A DNA stretch of 64,000 nt from Pyrus communis (taxonomy: Eukaryota; Streptophyta; Magnoliopsida; Rosales; Rosaceae). Positions 34,112-45,800 of this stretch are shown here, piece after piece. Position 1 is the stretch's first letter. The number at the start of each line of letters is the position of its first letter. The notes under the pieces were generated by a model. It made no database searches, was not told the DNA's origin, and worked only from the letters and a program-made list of their open reading frames with translations. A program made the translations under genes and the position numbers. The stretch is taken from NCBI RefSeq assembly GCF_963583255.1, contig NC_084811.1:19610088-19674087 (forward strand), in the 5' to 3' direction.

Positions 34112-34240
34112 TAGTACTACAGTCTAGTGGTATTCCTCTTAGCCTGTAAGTGAGAAGACTTAGATTCGAGTCTAGTTAAAGGCGAATTTGAATCACATTA
34201 TTGCTAGCCCATAACCCCTTAGTGTAAATAATTTCATTTG
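34112..34240 (+). repeat. tRNA-derived SINE-like repeat, copy 2
   Basis: AGTCTAGTGGTATTCCTCTT then TTAGATTCGAGTCT, with A- and B-box-like spacing. It ends in CCTTAGTGTAAATAATTTC. The second copy is at 18735-18872 in reverse. Confidence 0.5.
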
Positions 34241-35485
34241 TTTGTTTTAGCTTTCAAAGTAGGAAGTAGGGCTACTCCGCCTAACTGTTTTAAGTCACCA
34301 AGAGCTGAGCTATCGGACTTTCCAAAAGTATGACAGTCCAAGTGATTGTGAAAACCAACCCTTAGCTCTGTGGTCAACAATCGGGATTAGGGAAACAGCC
34401 AAAATCCAGGACCCCAAGTCATGTCGCCTTTGAGCCAGCATGTCCGAAGAAGGTGATAAAGCTTTAAAGTGGAGTGCTCAAGGTGGACTCTGACTCGCAG
34501 ACTGTTCCAGGCATCCGATTTAGAGTACGTCCAAGTCCGTTCAACATAGGATCTGACAAAAGGATTTCGATACATGTTTCCAATCCAAGGATTTTGATAG
34601 GTGTTTCCTATTAAAAACCTTCGGTATCGTGGTTACTAGGAGCGTTAAGTCAATCTGGTGCCGAGGGATGCCCCCTTAGGTAACCACGTTGCGAAGTCAG
34701 CCTTTGATGACAGATTAACTGAGCCCAACGCCGCGGTGTTCAAACGAAAGCAAGCAAGGAACAGGAAATCATGCTGATTGATCGATATTTATGCAACGGA
34801 GCAAGCCGAAAAGATTGGTTTTGTACCTATAAATTAAACAAAGTGCTCAGGTGAGCTTATGTCCGGATTACTATGGGCAGGAAGAGTTCTGTTCTCGACA
34901 AGACCAAATGATCACGGAAAGCATTTCTCAACCCCCGTTTTTAGTATATCTCTTCATCGGTTAGCCTAAATCCCTTGGCACTTACAAGTCCATCACCCGA
35001 ACGTAGCCTTACTGAAAAAAAGGAGTAATTTGCCTCCGAATTTGTGGCGTGGTGTAATGGACGCCTAAAACAAAGAAGCAGCAGTGCAGCATCAGTATGA
35101 AAACATAATTATATTTCATCAAAACATTACTTGCCTGTAATCAAAGTTTCCGCGGACGAGCAGCTTGGCAAAATATTATGAAAACAACAAAATCGTAACT
35201 AGCTTCTTAACATTAGTGAATAAATAAATCTATGAAATTATGCCTAAACGTCTAAGTCTTAATTATCATATTATCTTGACATGCGTTGGTCCTTTCCAAT
35301 GAAGGCAATTAACGAAATGGTTAAGATGTAAACGATAGATACATAGCAAAGTGAGATATTCCAATTTTTCTTTTTCTTTTTTTTTCTTCTACAGAAATAG
35401 TCCTTGCAGAAGGTCGTTCGAGATAAGCAGCAGTAGTTTCTATTAAATTTTGTTAGATGAGTTTGATTTAATCTATTAACTACAC
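34241..35485. other. Probable 3' portion of the decayed Gypsy element; no gene
   Basis: Continues downstream of the integrase scrap without coding similarity to about 35050, then AT-rich sequence. No second LTR was identified. Confidence 0.35.
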
Positions 35486-35660
35486 ACCGAACGAAGTAAA
35501 ATTAAATGTTGATGGGGCAATTCCGTCCCGAGGCTCTATTAGAGGAGTGGGGGTTGTCATCCATAATGAGGTAAGGGATTTCATAGGAGGTTGTACCTAG
35601 AAAGTCCAAGGTTCTGTTTGTGCGTGTGCTACAGGGCTGGGTTTGAATTTTGCAGCAGAC
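35486..35660 (+). pseudogene. LINE-type RNase H fragment
   Basis: Reads PNEVKLNVDGAI, RGVGVVIHNEVRDFIGGCT, then a stop (TAG at about 35598), then KVQGSVCACATGLGFE. This is the N-terminal half of the RNase H domain (VKxNVDGA ... GGxGxVxRN) at the 3' end of plant LINEs. An isolated scrap with no adjacent reverse transcriptase. Confidence 0.7.
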
Positions 35661-36250
35661 TAGGGTTTCAATCACGTTAAAGTTAGACTATCAAACCCAA
35701 AATCAAGTCCAAGTCGTAGCATATCTACCACAAAATTGGTTATCAAGTAAGAATTACCAGTCTGATATGGTATCTGTTCCTGTAACAAGATGATCATGCA
35801 TTAACGGTCTTCCAAATTCCGTCAAAACAAGAAGACCCTCACTGCAATTCTGCAACAAAATATGTTAGAACTTTTCAAATTTCATTTATTGTGTCCTTAA
35901 GATGAGCCACATTGTAATAAAAATCTCACCATATAGGTTGTGAATATATATTCTGTTCCCTAACAAATCAAATCAGATTTCATTGAACAACAAGATACCA
36001 CAGCATCAGCATCCAAAACATAACAAAGAAGGATTAGATATCTTCAAAGCAAATCATACCCTTTTTATACAAACACAATCCTTCGAATTTGTTCCCTCTT
36101 TGGAATCATAAGAAGTATCATACGAAAGTGAAGAGCTATGCTGTTGTTATATAAAATTCATTTTTACAGAACAAAGAGGTCTTCTTTTACTATAACTACC
36201 AATTAGATGGTGTACACAAATGAAAATGCATAAATAAGAGCAAGAAACAA
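35661..36250 (-). other. Downstream region of the PPR gene
   Basis: AT-rich, no coding similarity. The part next to 36250 is probably the 3' untranslated region of the PPR gene. Confidence 0.4.
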
Positions 36251-37762
36251 TTAAGAATTTCGTAGTCGGTTATAGGTCTCATAGCAAACCTCAACATTGG
36301 CTATGTTAGAACACACAGATGCCACCAATGAGTTCCATAGCAAATGCTCCGGTAGCATAGCCCGACTTAACATCTCCTCCAACCACATAACAGCTTCATA
36401 TTGCCTGCCCACTGAGCAAAGACCCCTAATCACTCGACTGTAAGTCTCAGCACAGGACCAATGTGACTTGATCAACATCTCTTGCAATACTTGACTTGCT
36501 TCCAGAAATCGTCTCTCCTCACAAAGCCCATCCACTAAAATGCCATAAGTTTTCTTGTCAGCAACACAACTCACCTGCTTTTCCATCTTCTTCAAATATG
36601 TAATGGCAAGAACCGATTGCCCTTCACTACAAAGGCATCTAATCACAACATTGTACACTCTTAGAGTTGGTACACAGTTTGCCTCCACCATCTCCTTTTC
36701 AATCACCTCCACTGCTTCAACGACTTTCTTTTCACTACTCAATGCAGCCACCTTTGCTTCAAAGACCCACTCTGTTGGCCTAAAGCCGTTATCTCGCATT
36801 TCCTTGAGTACTTTGTCAGCCTCACCAATCTTATTTTCATTGTAGAGATCAATTGCCATAGCACTATAGCTTGCCAAGCTGGGAATCCCACCTCTAACCA
36901 GAGCTTCATTAATCAACAGCTTCACGCCTCCCGTGTCTTTGCCATTTCCATAACAACTGAGATCAAGATTGTATCGAAACCGCTTAGGGGCCTTGAGCCC
37001 CTTCCTTAATATCTTACCAAGAATTTCGACAGCTTTGTCAATCTCCCCATTATCACACAAGGCATCCAACAAGGTTCTATAAATTACAACATCTTCACCA
37101 CAACCCTTCTGAGAAATCCTCCAAAACATAGAGTACAACAAATGGGTTGCCTCATTGAGCCTCTTATCTTCACACAACCCTCTCATCAAAATCCGATAAC
37201 TTTCCCTATCCGGATTACAATGCTGATAATCCATTTCTTGGAAAATTTGCAGGGCAATATCTGAACGACCCTTCCGGCACAAAGCAAGCATGAGCAAATT
37301 CAAGGACCGAACCCGAGAGCTCACCTCCCACCCACAACAATGCTCCACAAAAATGCGATGAGCAGCTTCAAGCTTGGACTCATTCACCATAATCTCCAAA
37401 AGGGTATTGAAAGAATGCGTCCAGTTCACACAGTTGAACTTGGAAATGTTATTAAACAGAGACACTGCATCCTCCAGCAATCCAGCTTGCGCGTAGGTTT
37501 TAATTGCAGTTGCAAAAACTGAATCTTTGCATTCACAGGAATCATTTTTCATCTTGTTAATCACGTCCTTCATCTCAGCAATTCGGCCAGAGTTTCCGAG
37601 AATGCTGATCATGGTGGCGTAGACTGGACCATTGTGACGGTAATTGGGGTACTTGGATTTCACTTGAGTGAAAATTTGGAGGGCCGTCAATGGGTTTTTC
37701 TGCTTTCGTATAATCTGAGAGAGATGTGTGGGTGTTAGCAGCCTCGGCCATCTTATACCCAT
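36251..37762 (-). CDS. EMB3101: P-class pentatricopeptide repeat protein, EMB3101-like, intronless
   Basis: 503 residues from the ATG at 37762 (MGIRWPRLLTPTHLSQIIRK). A longer frame opens 22 codons upstream at 37828, but similarity to the Arabidopsis protein begins at MGIRWPR, so the inner ATG is preferred. About 11-12 PPR helical pairs run through the protein, for example VYATMISILGNSGRIAEMK, SYRILMRGLCEDKRLNEATH, VYNVVIRCLCSEGQSVLA and TYGILVDGLCEERRFLEAS. No E, DYW or SMR domain follows, so it is P-class. Such proteins bind organellar RNA; the Arabidopsis relative I recall (At1g05600, EMB3101, embryo-lethal when lost) is predicted mitochondrial. The frame is intact over full length, so the gene is very likely functional. 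The symbol rests on remembered similarity. Confidence 0.93.
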   Translation of the reverse strand: MGIRWPRLLTPTHLSQIIRKQKNPLTALQIFTQVKSKYPNYRHNGPVYATMISILGNSGRIAEMKDVINKMKNDSCECKDSVFATAIKTYAQAGLLEDAVSLFNNISKFNCVNWTHSFNTLLEIMVNESKLEAAHRIFVEHCCGWEVSSRVRSLNLLMLALCRKGRSDIALQIFQEMDYQHCNPDRESYRILMRGLCEDKRLNEATHLLYSMFWRISQKGCGEDVVIYRTLLDALCDNGEIDKAVEILGKILRKGLKAPKRFRYNLDLSCYGNGKDTGGVKLLINEALVRGGIPSLASYSAMAIDLYNENKIGEADKVLKEMRDNGFRPTEWVFEAKVAALSSEKKVVEAVEVIEKEMVEANCVPTLRVYNVVIRCLCSEGQSVLAITYLKKMEKQVSCVADKKTYGILVDGLCEERRFLEASQVLQEMLIKSHWSCAETYSRVIRGLCSVGRQYEAVMWLEEMLSRAMLPEHLLWNSLVASVCSNIANVEVCYETYNRLRNS

Positions 37763-38478
37763 GCTTCGAACTTTGAACTTTGAACTTTCGGTCGGGCAAT
37801 TTGTCAAACAGTTGGTGTGCAACTGCAAGAGAGGCTATTTCAAGAGACTGAAAGCGCAGCCATTGAATCACCGGGGCGGTGCCATAGTACCTGTTGGCCT
37901 GCTTCGAGATCCATTTTCGCTCCGACAGACTCCTCCTCCTCGTCCTGTCGAACTAGTTGCAGTGTTTTTTTTTATTCCCAGCTAGTTTTTGGTCGAGCTG
38001 CTGTTGTGTCGTCTTTTTGCTGCCGTGTTAAGTCAACGAATAATTGGGTGCCGCAAGAAATTGCCTCGGATCATGAATATATATGTCAAAGATGGGTTCG
38101 TTAATCATGAATGGGCATCGATTTGGATATTGCGAGTCCCAAATAAAATAAAAGTTTTCATCAGCCGGTACTGCAACAATATCTTGCGGATGATGTAAAC
38201 TTATTTATTAGATTTTATTCAATAAAATCTGTTCTTTGATAAAAAAAATTAATAAAGATTCGGTTAAATCACATAATAGACACACTCTGGTTAGAATACG
38301 CCAAAGTAGACAATCGAATATAAAATCTTCTACTCTGTAATTAAAAGAAAATTGTGATATTGCATTGTGAAAAAAATAAATCCAAAACAATTACAAATCC
38401 AGTGATAATTTCGCCATTTTAGCCTCTTTCCCACCAAAAGCCCTTAAGACAATTAGCCATGTCCTTGCCTCATAAGGA
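37763..38478. other. Upstream region of the PPR gene; no other gene
   Basis: Immediate promoter and leader of the minus-strand PPR gene to about 38000 (a TCCTCCTCCTCGTCC stretch at 37930). The overlapping open frames on the plus strand are shadows. AT-rich beyond 38180. Confidence 0.5.
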
Positions 38479-38643
38479 ATGAAAATGCCAACAACACCAA
38501 AGCGCGCCTGCTGTGCTGCCTACCGAGTGATGACATTGACAGAGATTGGACATTTCTTGTTCTTCACATCACGTCCGTACATCATCATCTTCTTTCTGCT
38601 CATCTTCACCATCATTGCTGCTCTAATGATTGTTTGCACTTAA
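38479..38643 (+). CDS. Possible 54-residue membrane microprotein
   Basis: ATG at 38479, TAA at 38641-38643. The N-terminal half is basic and cysteine-containing (MKMPTTPKRACCAAYRV). The C-terminal half is one hydrophobic stretch (YIIIFFLLIFTIIAALMIV, residues 34-52) with the profile of a single transmembrane helix. No homologue is known to me. A TATA box lies about 310 bp downstream, not upstream, so expression is unsupported. It may be a chance frame. Confidence 0.3.
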   Translation: MKMPTTPKRACCAAYRVMTLTEIGHFLFFTSRPYIIIFFLLIFTIIAALMIVCT

Positions 38644-39743
38644 AATATGCACAATTTTACTTATTTAAGTTTAAGGCGAAAATATGAATTTTGAGGGATT
38701 TGTGTGCAAATAGACTAAAAGTTGCATGTGGTAATGTTTCTCTATATGGTTTGAAGCGGTGGCCTTATTGCAAGTAAGGATGTTGGTAGACTTGGGAGAT
38801 GGACATGTGATAAAAAACCAACTTGCTTCTTTTAATATTATTTCATATGCAAGTTGGCTTCTTTTTCTATTCTTGCAAGTGGAGTCGGCGGTGGAACTTC
38901 TTTGTACAGGTTAAATGTCTTCAGCAAAAGAGCTCTCTTAGTTCTCTATATAAAGAAGCAAAGGTAAAAGGATTATAGAAACTCAACCAATCAATCAAAC
39001 AACTCTACTCAAATCAATTCCTCAATAGATTAGCTTAGCACCCCTTTTTAAAACTTCAATTCCCTGCACAAGCCTTGTATTTCCTTTCAAAGCCTTGTAT
39101 TTCCTTTTAAAGCTCTGTTGTTCACTTGGCAGTACCGATTTCTTTTGTATTTTCATTTCAACCTTCAAACCCATTCCCCAAACCACCATAAATTACCCTC
39201 AAGACTAAAGCAACTTGCCTGATTCCTTGAGAACAAGCTCCAACCTTGTATTTGGCATCTATTTGTACTTCTAATGCTTTGTACTTTAAATAATTATATT
39301 TATGTACAACTACATTTCCATTCATTTAATTTACAAACAATCTACAATACTAGTCATTCATTTTCCCTTGTCATTTAGCAAACCTACCATTTACATATTG
39401 TTACATCTCTCCTCATAAGTAAAGTCCTTATCATTAAGGCACAGAAATAACCTTGATTTGAGCCACTCTCACTCAATGGTGCAATCTCTTGATTAGAAGT
39501 TGAACTCAGATGCAATCTTAATCATTTAAATCTCGTCTACTAACGGCAACTAGTAGTGGGCACGCTCGCAACCACTAGTTTTTTGTTCGAGTAAATTCCC
39601 AGTATACTCGCAAGGCCCATAACGAATTTAGGGGGCGAACACCGACCAAGCCGAAAGGTTACGACTAGCTACATCTGCAGCCGTTGTCATAACTCGGTGT
39701 TGGTTTTGGACCACAGAATTTTGGGGTTAACTATATTTTCATT
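38644..39743. other. Unassigned non-coding region with a plus-strand TATA box
   Basis: TCTATATAAAG at about 38957-38967, followed by AC-rich leader-like sequence and a duplicated GCCTTGTATTTCCTTT (39073, 39092). It could be a retroelement LTR or the promoter of a lost gene. No domain recognised. Confidence 0.4.
38957..38967 (+). promoter_or_regulatory. TATA box
   Basis: CTATATAAAG match to the plant consensus, in a T-rich then AC-rich context. Its transcript is unknown. Confidence 0.45.
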
Positions 39744-40251
39744 AATGTTCTAAAAAACGGCCTAGGCGCTGGGCGGTGATGAGCCGAGGTGTTTTCTTGC
39801 AAATCGGTGGGAAAAATCGGATGGGCTCTAGGCGACTAGGGGGGCTAGGCAAGGCTAGGTAGTGCTAGGCGAAGCTAGGTGGTTTTTTTTTAATTTTTTA
39901 TAATGAAATTAAAAAATAAAATAAAAAATCCTATCTAAGTCTAAGTGGCTTAAAATTATGAACTTGTTGTACATGTGTCATTCTACAATACTCCTCAATA
40001 TGGTTATGTGGCATATATGCTTAATGTGTTTTTAAATTTTGGACTTGTTGGATACTCCTTTTGCATTTTATCATTATTTTATTATCATATCCATAGATTT
40101 CATACAAGTATAATTTTTTGTAAGTGTCAATATGCACTTATTTACAAAACATACAAGAAATTTACCTAAATCCACCTAGACCCCTCCTAGCCGTCTAGGC
40201 GCTAGGTGCCAACCCGCCGCTCGACTAGGGCCTAGCGTTTTTTGGAACCTT
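39744..40251. mobile_element. Foldback MITE with CTAGGCG-rich inverted ends
   Basis: The left end AATGTTCTAAAAAACGGCCT is inverted at the right as GCGTTTTTTGGAACCTT. Both subterminal regions are packed with CTAGGCG/CTAGGCA words, and the centre is AT-rich. I know similar AAGGTTCC...GCCTAGGCG repeats from other plants. No target duplication could be read, so the exact ends are approximate. Confidence 0.7.
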
Positions 40252-40529
40252 GGTTTTTATCATTACACCAATGTTCATATGGCAATCATATATATCTTTG
40301 GGTATTTCACTTAACTACGGCTTTTATTTACATTTACAAACATTTCTTAGAAGATACTCAGTCTCCTTCACCAATTTAGATCTAATTAACATAATGATAA
40401 AAGCTTAACCATCATACAACTTCCTTTTTCGACAAGCCTTCTGCAGTGCGCTCCTTTGGATCCGACCAATATAGAGGCGAGTTCCATACAATTTAATCTC
40501 AATTCTACATTTTCTTAATTGGAGGGGAG
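40252..40529. other. Non-coding, nothing recognised
   Basis: AT-rich. No gene or repeat identified. Confidence 0.4.
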
Positions 40530-40712
40530 TTATTATTACTCAATATACTAGTGCATTCAATCCTCAAAAAAGAGGATTTAATTGAGTATCGGAGGGTCAA
40601 GGAATTTAAGCCAAAATATCAAATGAAAGTAGATCGATTTTTTTTCATTCCCGGGGAAGTGCATATTTTACCCGAGCCTTCTTCCATAATGGTACGGAAC
40701 AATAGTCATTTT
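40530..40712 (+). pseudogene. rpoC2: Plastid-derived rpoC2 fragment (NUPT)
   Basis: The frame at 40551-40736 reads [40 protein letters not shown] and SSIMVRNNS, which I recognise as the highly conserved chloroplast RNA polymerase beta'' subunit. A substitution (EYRRV for EYRGV) and FIPGE for FIPEE show nuclear drift. Similarity stops after VRNNS, where unrelated sequence begins. It is a short nuclear insertion of plastid DNA, not a functional gene. Confidence 0.85.
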
Positions 40713-41093
40713 CAAACCAACGTAAACATTGGGTGACCATTAGGTTAAGTTGATGTCAGTCACTTTGCAAAAAGACTGGCTGTTACTGCTTACTGGTAGA
40801 CGTTTTGTAGAGTTGAATCTGATGCTACATGCAATGCTATGACCATAGATGTCATAAATGAAATGAATATAAGAGTTTGGTGTCTTGTTTTCTATAAACT
40901 ACATTCTTCCCTTACACAGAAAAAGGTTTAAAATGAAATATGTACACCATTATGTATCAAATATATGTTCGTTTTTCACGTTTCTGTTGTCGTGAAGCTA
41001 GTAAAAACTTGAAATTCTTATCTGGTCTAGCTTGTGTATACATGCATGTTTCAAGGAAAGAAGGAATGAAACATTGCACTGTCAATTATTTAT
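40713..41093. other. Non-coding flank of the outer Copia insertion
   Basis: AT-rich. It may belong to an intron or upstream part of the phosphatase pseudogene resumed at 59154, but no exon was found. Confidence 0.35.
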
Positions 41094-42899
41094 TGAAGGA
41101 AGATTTGTGAAAAACAAGTTCATTTGAGCAACATCAACAACATGCAATTAACAATTAAAAGGCGGAATCATGTTTATATGCACTCAAAAACAAAACTTAA
41201 CCCATGAACTTCAAAGCCTAGTAGATAGGTGAACCAAGACTCAACTCAAAACAAAGTGAGTTGAGAAATCAATACCTTTGTAGATTCCTCTTTGCATAAG
41301 CAAAGGCTAATCACCCAAAGAGAGGGCCTTCATTCCTTGCATCTTAGATCCATGGATTTGGATGGATGAAAAGGTTTCTCCAAGTTCCCAAAATTGAGAA
41401 CCTCTAAGTCTCCACACCAAGGCATATTGTAGAAGAAATGAGTGACCTTGGAGGAGTTTGATTGCTAGATGATCCCTCCAAGGTGGCCGGCCTCTTTGAG
41501 AGCAAAGGGAGGTTTGTGTTCTCATCTTTACTCCTAAGAAAACCCTTAGGATGAAATGGCTATAAGGATGTCTTTATACCACCTCACAATGGAGTGGCAA
41601 ACTTGCAATTAAGCCAAGTTCACTACCCTCCTCTAAATGGCCGGCCTAAGGGGATTTATTGGGCTATTTGGGCCTTTGTGAATCATTATTCATTAAGTTG
41701 TCATACAACTTAAGTCAATGGACTTGACGTTCGAAGCCCATTGGGCCTTAAGGTCAAAACTATCCCGAGGTCTTTAACGAACTTATTCGTTTGATTAATT
41801 AACATATTAATTAATCCTTGCCATAAATAATTAAACCATTTAATTATTCTTACTCATCTTCGTTGAATCTTCAATCTCTACCTTACACGGTGTACGATCC
41901 ATTAGGTTCATTTTAGCGAGGTAGTGGGCGATTCAAACTCTTTCAAATCGATTGTGAATTGAAACTTACTTTCAATTCTCCCGTTAGTGATAATACACTT
42001 TTAGGGCTTCCACAAACCATGGTTGACGCCTAGCAGCATGTCATGGTTACCCAAGCTATTCAGAAGAGGTGGAGAACCTATTCAGTTTTAGGATTACAAA
42101 TGCAATACGGTCTTTCTCTAATACAATACTCTTGACCACATTGTTTGGTTTGATAGTTTATTCATGTCTACTATCCAATGTGAGTCTTGTGCTTATATGA
42201 TTACCTTGAATGTGATTTGGAACACATTCCTAAATCTCATTCATACTTTGGCCAAAGATTCTTAATCATATCATAGAGTATTCTCCCTCAAACAGTTTGA
42301 AGGTTAGAGATCCCTTGTTGCGCATTCACTTGCCTCCATGGCTAAGTGGCTTAACCCCAACGATGCCGTGGACACCCTCCTGATGGAGTGACTTTGACAT
42401 AATCAAAGATTAAGGACCTAACCACAAGACAACTGTGATGCCTCAGGTCAAAAGACTAATTTGCATTATCCCAACCATGAGTTCTCATGTGACATGAATA
42501 TGAGAACTCTTCGTTGATCGTGTTCAGTGAACTCATTCTCTATTGAGCACCTACGTACTTGTCTTGATGTCACACACACCAATGACTCGAGACTAGTCAC
42601 TCTCCCTGAAAGAAGACATAGCACGTACTGATCTTAACGGACTGTCAATGCCCAATTGACAATCCTATGATCAGGAACGTTTAGGATGTGTCAACGAAAG
42701 AATGGTCTCATGAATCTAACTTCTTTAGATCGCATTCTTCCAATCACATATTCCTTGGACTTATCGTTTAAGCATATAACATTTATATGAGACGGCTCAA
42801 ACAATAATGTTTGCCCTTAATATTAAACTAGATTAGTTTAACATGTGAAATGTCCATAAAGTATCATCATATGATTGGTTTTAGGGCACATTTCCAACA
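41094..42899 (-). repeat. 3' LTR of the outer Copia
   Basis: 1,806 bp. The minus-strand promoter has TATAAAG at 41578-41572. The 72-codon open frame at 41307-41525 recurs identically at 48612-48830 because it lies in the LTR. Confidence 0.93.
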
Positions 42900-45800
42900 A
42901 TCTCCCACTTGCACTAGAGCCAATCAGCTTAGTCATCAGTGATGATACCTCTTGTGTAGTCATTTCATAAATGGCTGAGTAGTAGGCCTAGACAATGGAT
43001 ATCTATATGTTATCCATAGAAGCAACCTTGAGAATAACGACGTCACCATTATACATGATTCTCAATCATGTGGTTCAGTCTCTCATTTGAGTTCGAACCT
43101 TGATGAGACCTTGATTCCCTGGCTTGAGCTATCGCCCCATTAGTGTCATACACTTTCTGGTTGGAACCGAATAGAGAGTTCATAAATGAACTTTCCCATC
43201 CAAACAACATTGTTGTAAACTTCTATATGGCAATATATTTTGCAATCATAATGGAACACACTAAAGTCATTACTTTAATGTTTCCATCCAAATACCTTTT
43301 TAGTCATAATAAAAAGATATCTGTTTATCTCTTCATTCATAATGAAGAAATATCCAATGATGGATTAGATTCATAATCTAATACATTTACGCTTCCATTA
43401 CGTTACTCTAATTCTTTCTCAATTATTGAGTAATATATCCTTTAGTATTTCTCAAATACTTAAGGACTCACTTGAAAGTTGCCATGGTTCTGATCCTGGG
43501 CTTGCACTGATATTGTCTTGTACCTTTCTAGGTACATCTTATATCAATGTTTTTCATACAATATGAAATACATAAATCACCTTTCTGCTTATGCATAAAG
43601 GATTCTATTTACGCATTATTTCTTTGGGAGTCAAAGGGTACATTCCCTTTGAGAAGAACAACTTCCTAGTCTCACTAGAATTGTCATTCTAAGTGAAGTT
43701 TATCATCAAATGAGAAACTTCCTAGCATCTCTTATCTATTTTAGGGATTGATATAATCCAATTATATCTTGAAATATATCATTATAGATTTCCATTCCAT
43801 TATATAGACTATATCTCCCATATACATTCTATCGTTATAGAATAACTTTAACGAAGAAGTACTCTTTTCATTTCCAAAAATTAATATATCATATATATAT
43901 TTAAATTTAGGAATAGGATTAACTCCCACTAATCTTTTGTAAACCTAGTAAACAAAAGATTCATTTACATCTTTATGAGAAATCAAACAATTAATCTTTT
44001 CTCATAAGACGCTTATAGCTCCCACTAGCTTGCTAAGATCCATGATGGATGGATCTCTACAACTAACCTGCCTTGTGATTTATAGTTTTAGACATATATT
44101 ATCAAGACTATCTTAATAATGGTTTCGGAAACCCATATTATGTCCAAACATTAAATCACCATTTAGTTGTAGCTAGCAATCTTCAAATTAATTGAAACCA
44201 AGACTACGTCAAAGATGGTTTCTTCAAAGTCAACCATTCTCTTTGAGTGTAGTCACCTTAAGCTACCAATTAGCTGTGAAGGTTTCATTATTTCGTGTCA
44301 AATGGTACTTTACCATTTCCTTGAGTATATATCGTATATACACTCAATGTAGTCATAAGGATTTTCATTCTTATTTCTTTCGAATTAAGAGGTGCAACTC
44401 TATGACATAGTCATAAAGTTCAAACCATTCAACTGAGACGGTTTATAAATCCTTCTGGACTACCTTGGAGCTTGTGGTATAGGAACTAGGTTGTCTTAGA
44501 AGTATATATCATATATATATGGGTAATTGATAATGTCCAACGAACTAAATCTTATTCATGTTCATTCTTCTCCTAATGGAAAAATTCATTATCTTACGAT
44601 GCTACTTTCCTTGATATTTTTCAAGGAAATTAATCTAAAGTGTTACTTTTTCCTTGGATCAAATCTAAGGAGGTAAATACTTTAGACGTCTTACTCATCT
44701 ACTTACATTTCTTGAATTCTTTGAAACCTTTTGCAAAGTATTCGGACTTGTGTTTATTCAAAATAAACTATAGTCCAACCGAGAGTGATCTTTGGTGAAT
44801 GTCATACAACATGAGTAGTATTATGTTGTGGACAAGTGCCACTAACATCTAAGTGAATTAACCTTAACAACTTTTTGATTCTTTCTTCTTTCCAAAAGAA
44901 TAAAGATTCGAACATTTCGCCTCTATACAATTTTAACAAGAAGGTATTGGATCCGGATCTAACGATCCAAAGCATCCATCTATGACCAACTCGTAACTTA
45001 TGTTTTAGAGGTATCACAACTCAGTTGGGATTAGTCACTACCTTGCAACCTTTTTGGGTTTTAAGCATCATCGTATTCTAAACAGTTAAACTACCACATC
45101 ATCTCTACTATAGAGACAACCAATTAAATTACAATAATCTAATTATTGATTAATAAAGAACAATGTTTTGTCAAACAAAACATTTATCCATCTCTACTAT
45201 AGTGACGGATTTAAGTTCCTTAAAATTGGAATGTAAAGACAATCTTTAGTATTTTCCAATTTCTTTGGTAGTTCATATGAGGAAGTAAGTACAATCCGCT
45301 TTCGCAGAGATCTATATTTTATTCACTTTCCGAATGTGAAGTACTTTCTCTTCTCTCATTAATCTTCTACTTTTTATTAGCACACTTTTACAACAATTGT
45401 AAAACATAGTTACTAATACGGAATCAAGCATTCAAGTAGAAGAACCAATTGTTTTGAACTATTTCAAGAACATATTACAACACCTTCGAAAGGTGTGTTC
45501 TTGACACTTGCAAGACATTTCTTGCAAATACCCCTTCCAATGTCCATCCTTTCATAAAGAAAGTTTGTTCCCTTGGAGTTATTTTGCCTTCTTCATTTGA
45601 CTTCTCCTTTGACTACAATAGTCATGGTCCCTAAACTCCCACTATCTCTCTTGAAACTTATTTCAATTGTGTTATACACATCAAACAATTTGGAGAGTGT
45701 GTGGTTATTGTTCACTATATAGTTTACAATAAACTTAGTGAACCATTAGGATAGGGACACAAAGGTGAAGTCCTTGCCTAATTTCCGTCTCGTTAAGTGG

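Noticed and set aside
36555..36845. Plus-strand frames inside the PPR gene (also 37340-37522, 37728-38198)
   Set aside because: Shadows of the minus-strand PPR coding sequence or its leader, without domains.
37763..37828. Upstream ATG giving a 525-residue PPR protein
   Set aside because: The extra 22 residues have no recalled similarity to the family, which begins at the MGIRWPR-like start.
41307..41525. Identical 72-codon frame at two places (also 48612-48830)
   Set aside because: Duplicate because it is in the two LTRs of the outer Copia. No domain, and antisense to nothing recognisable.
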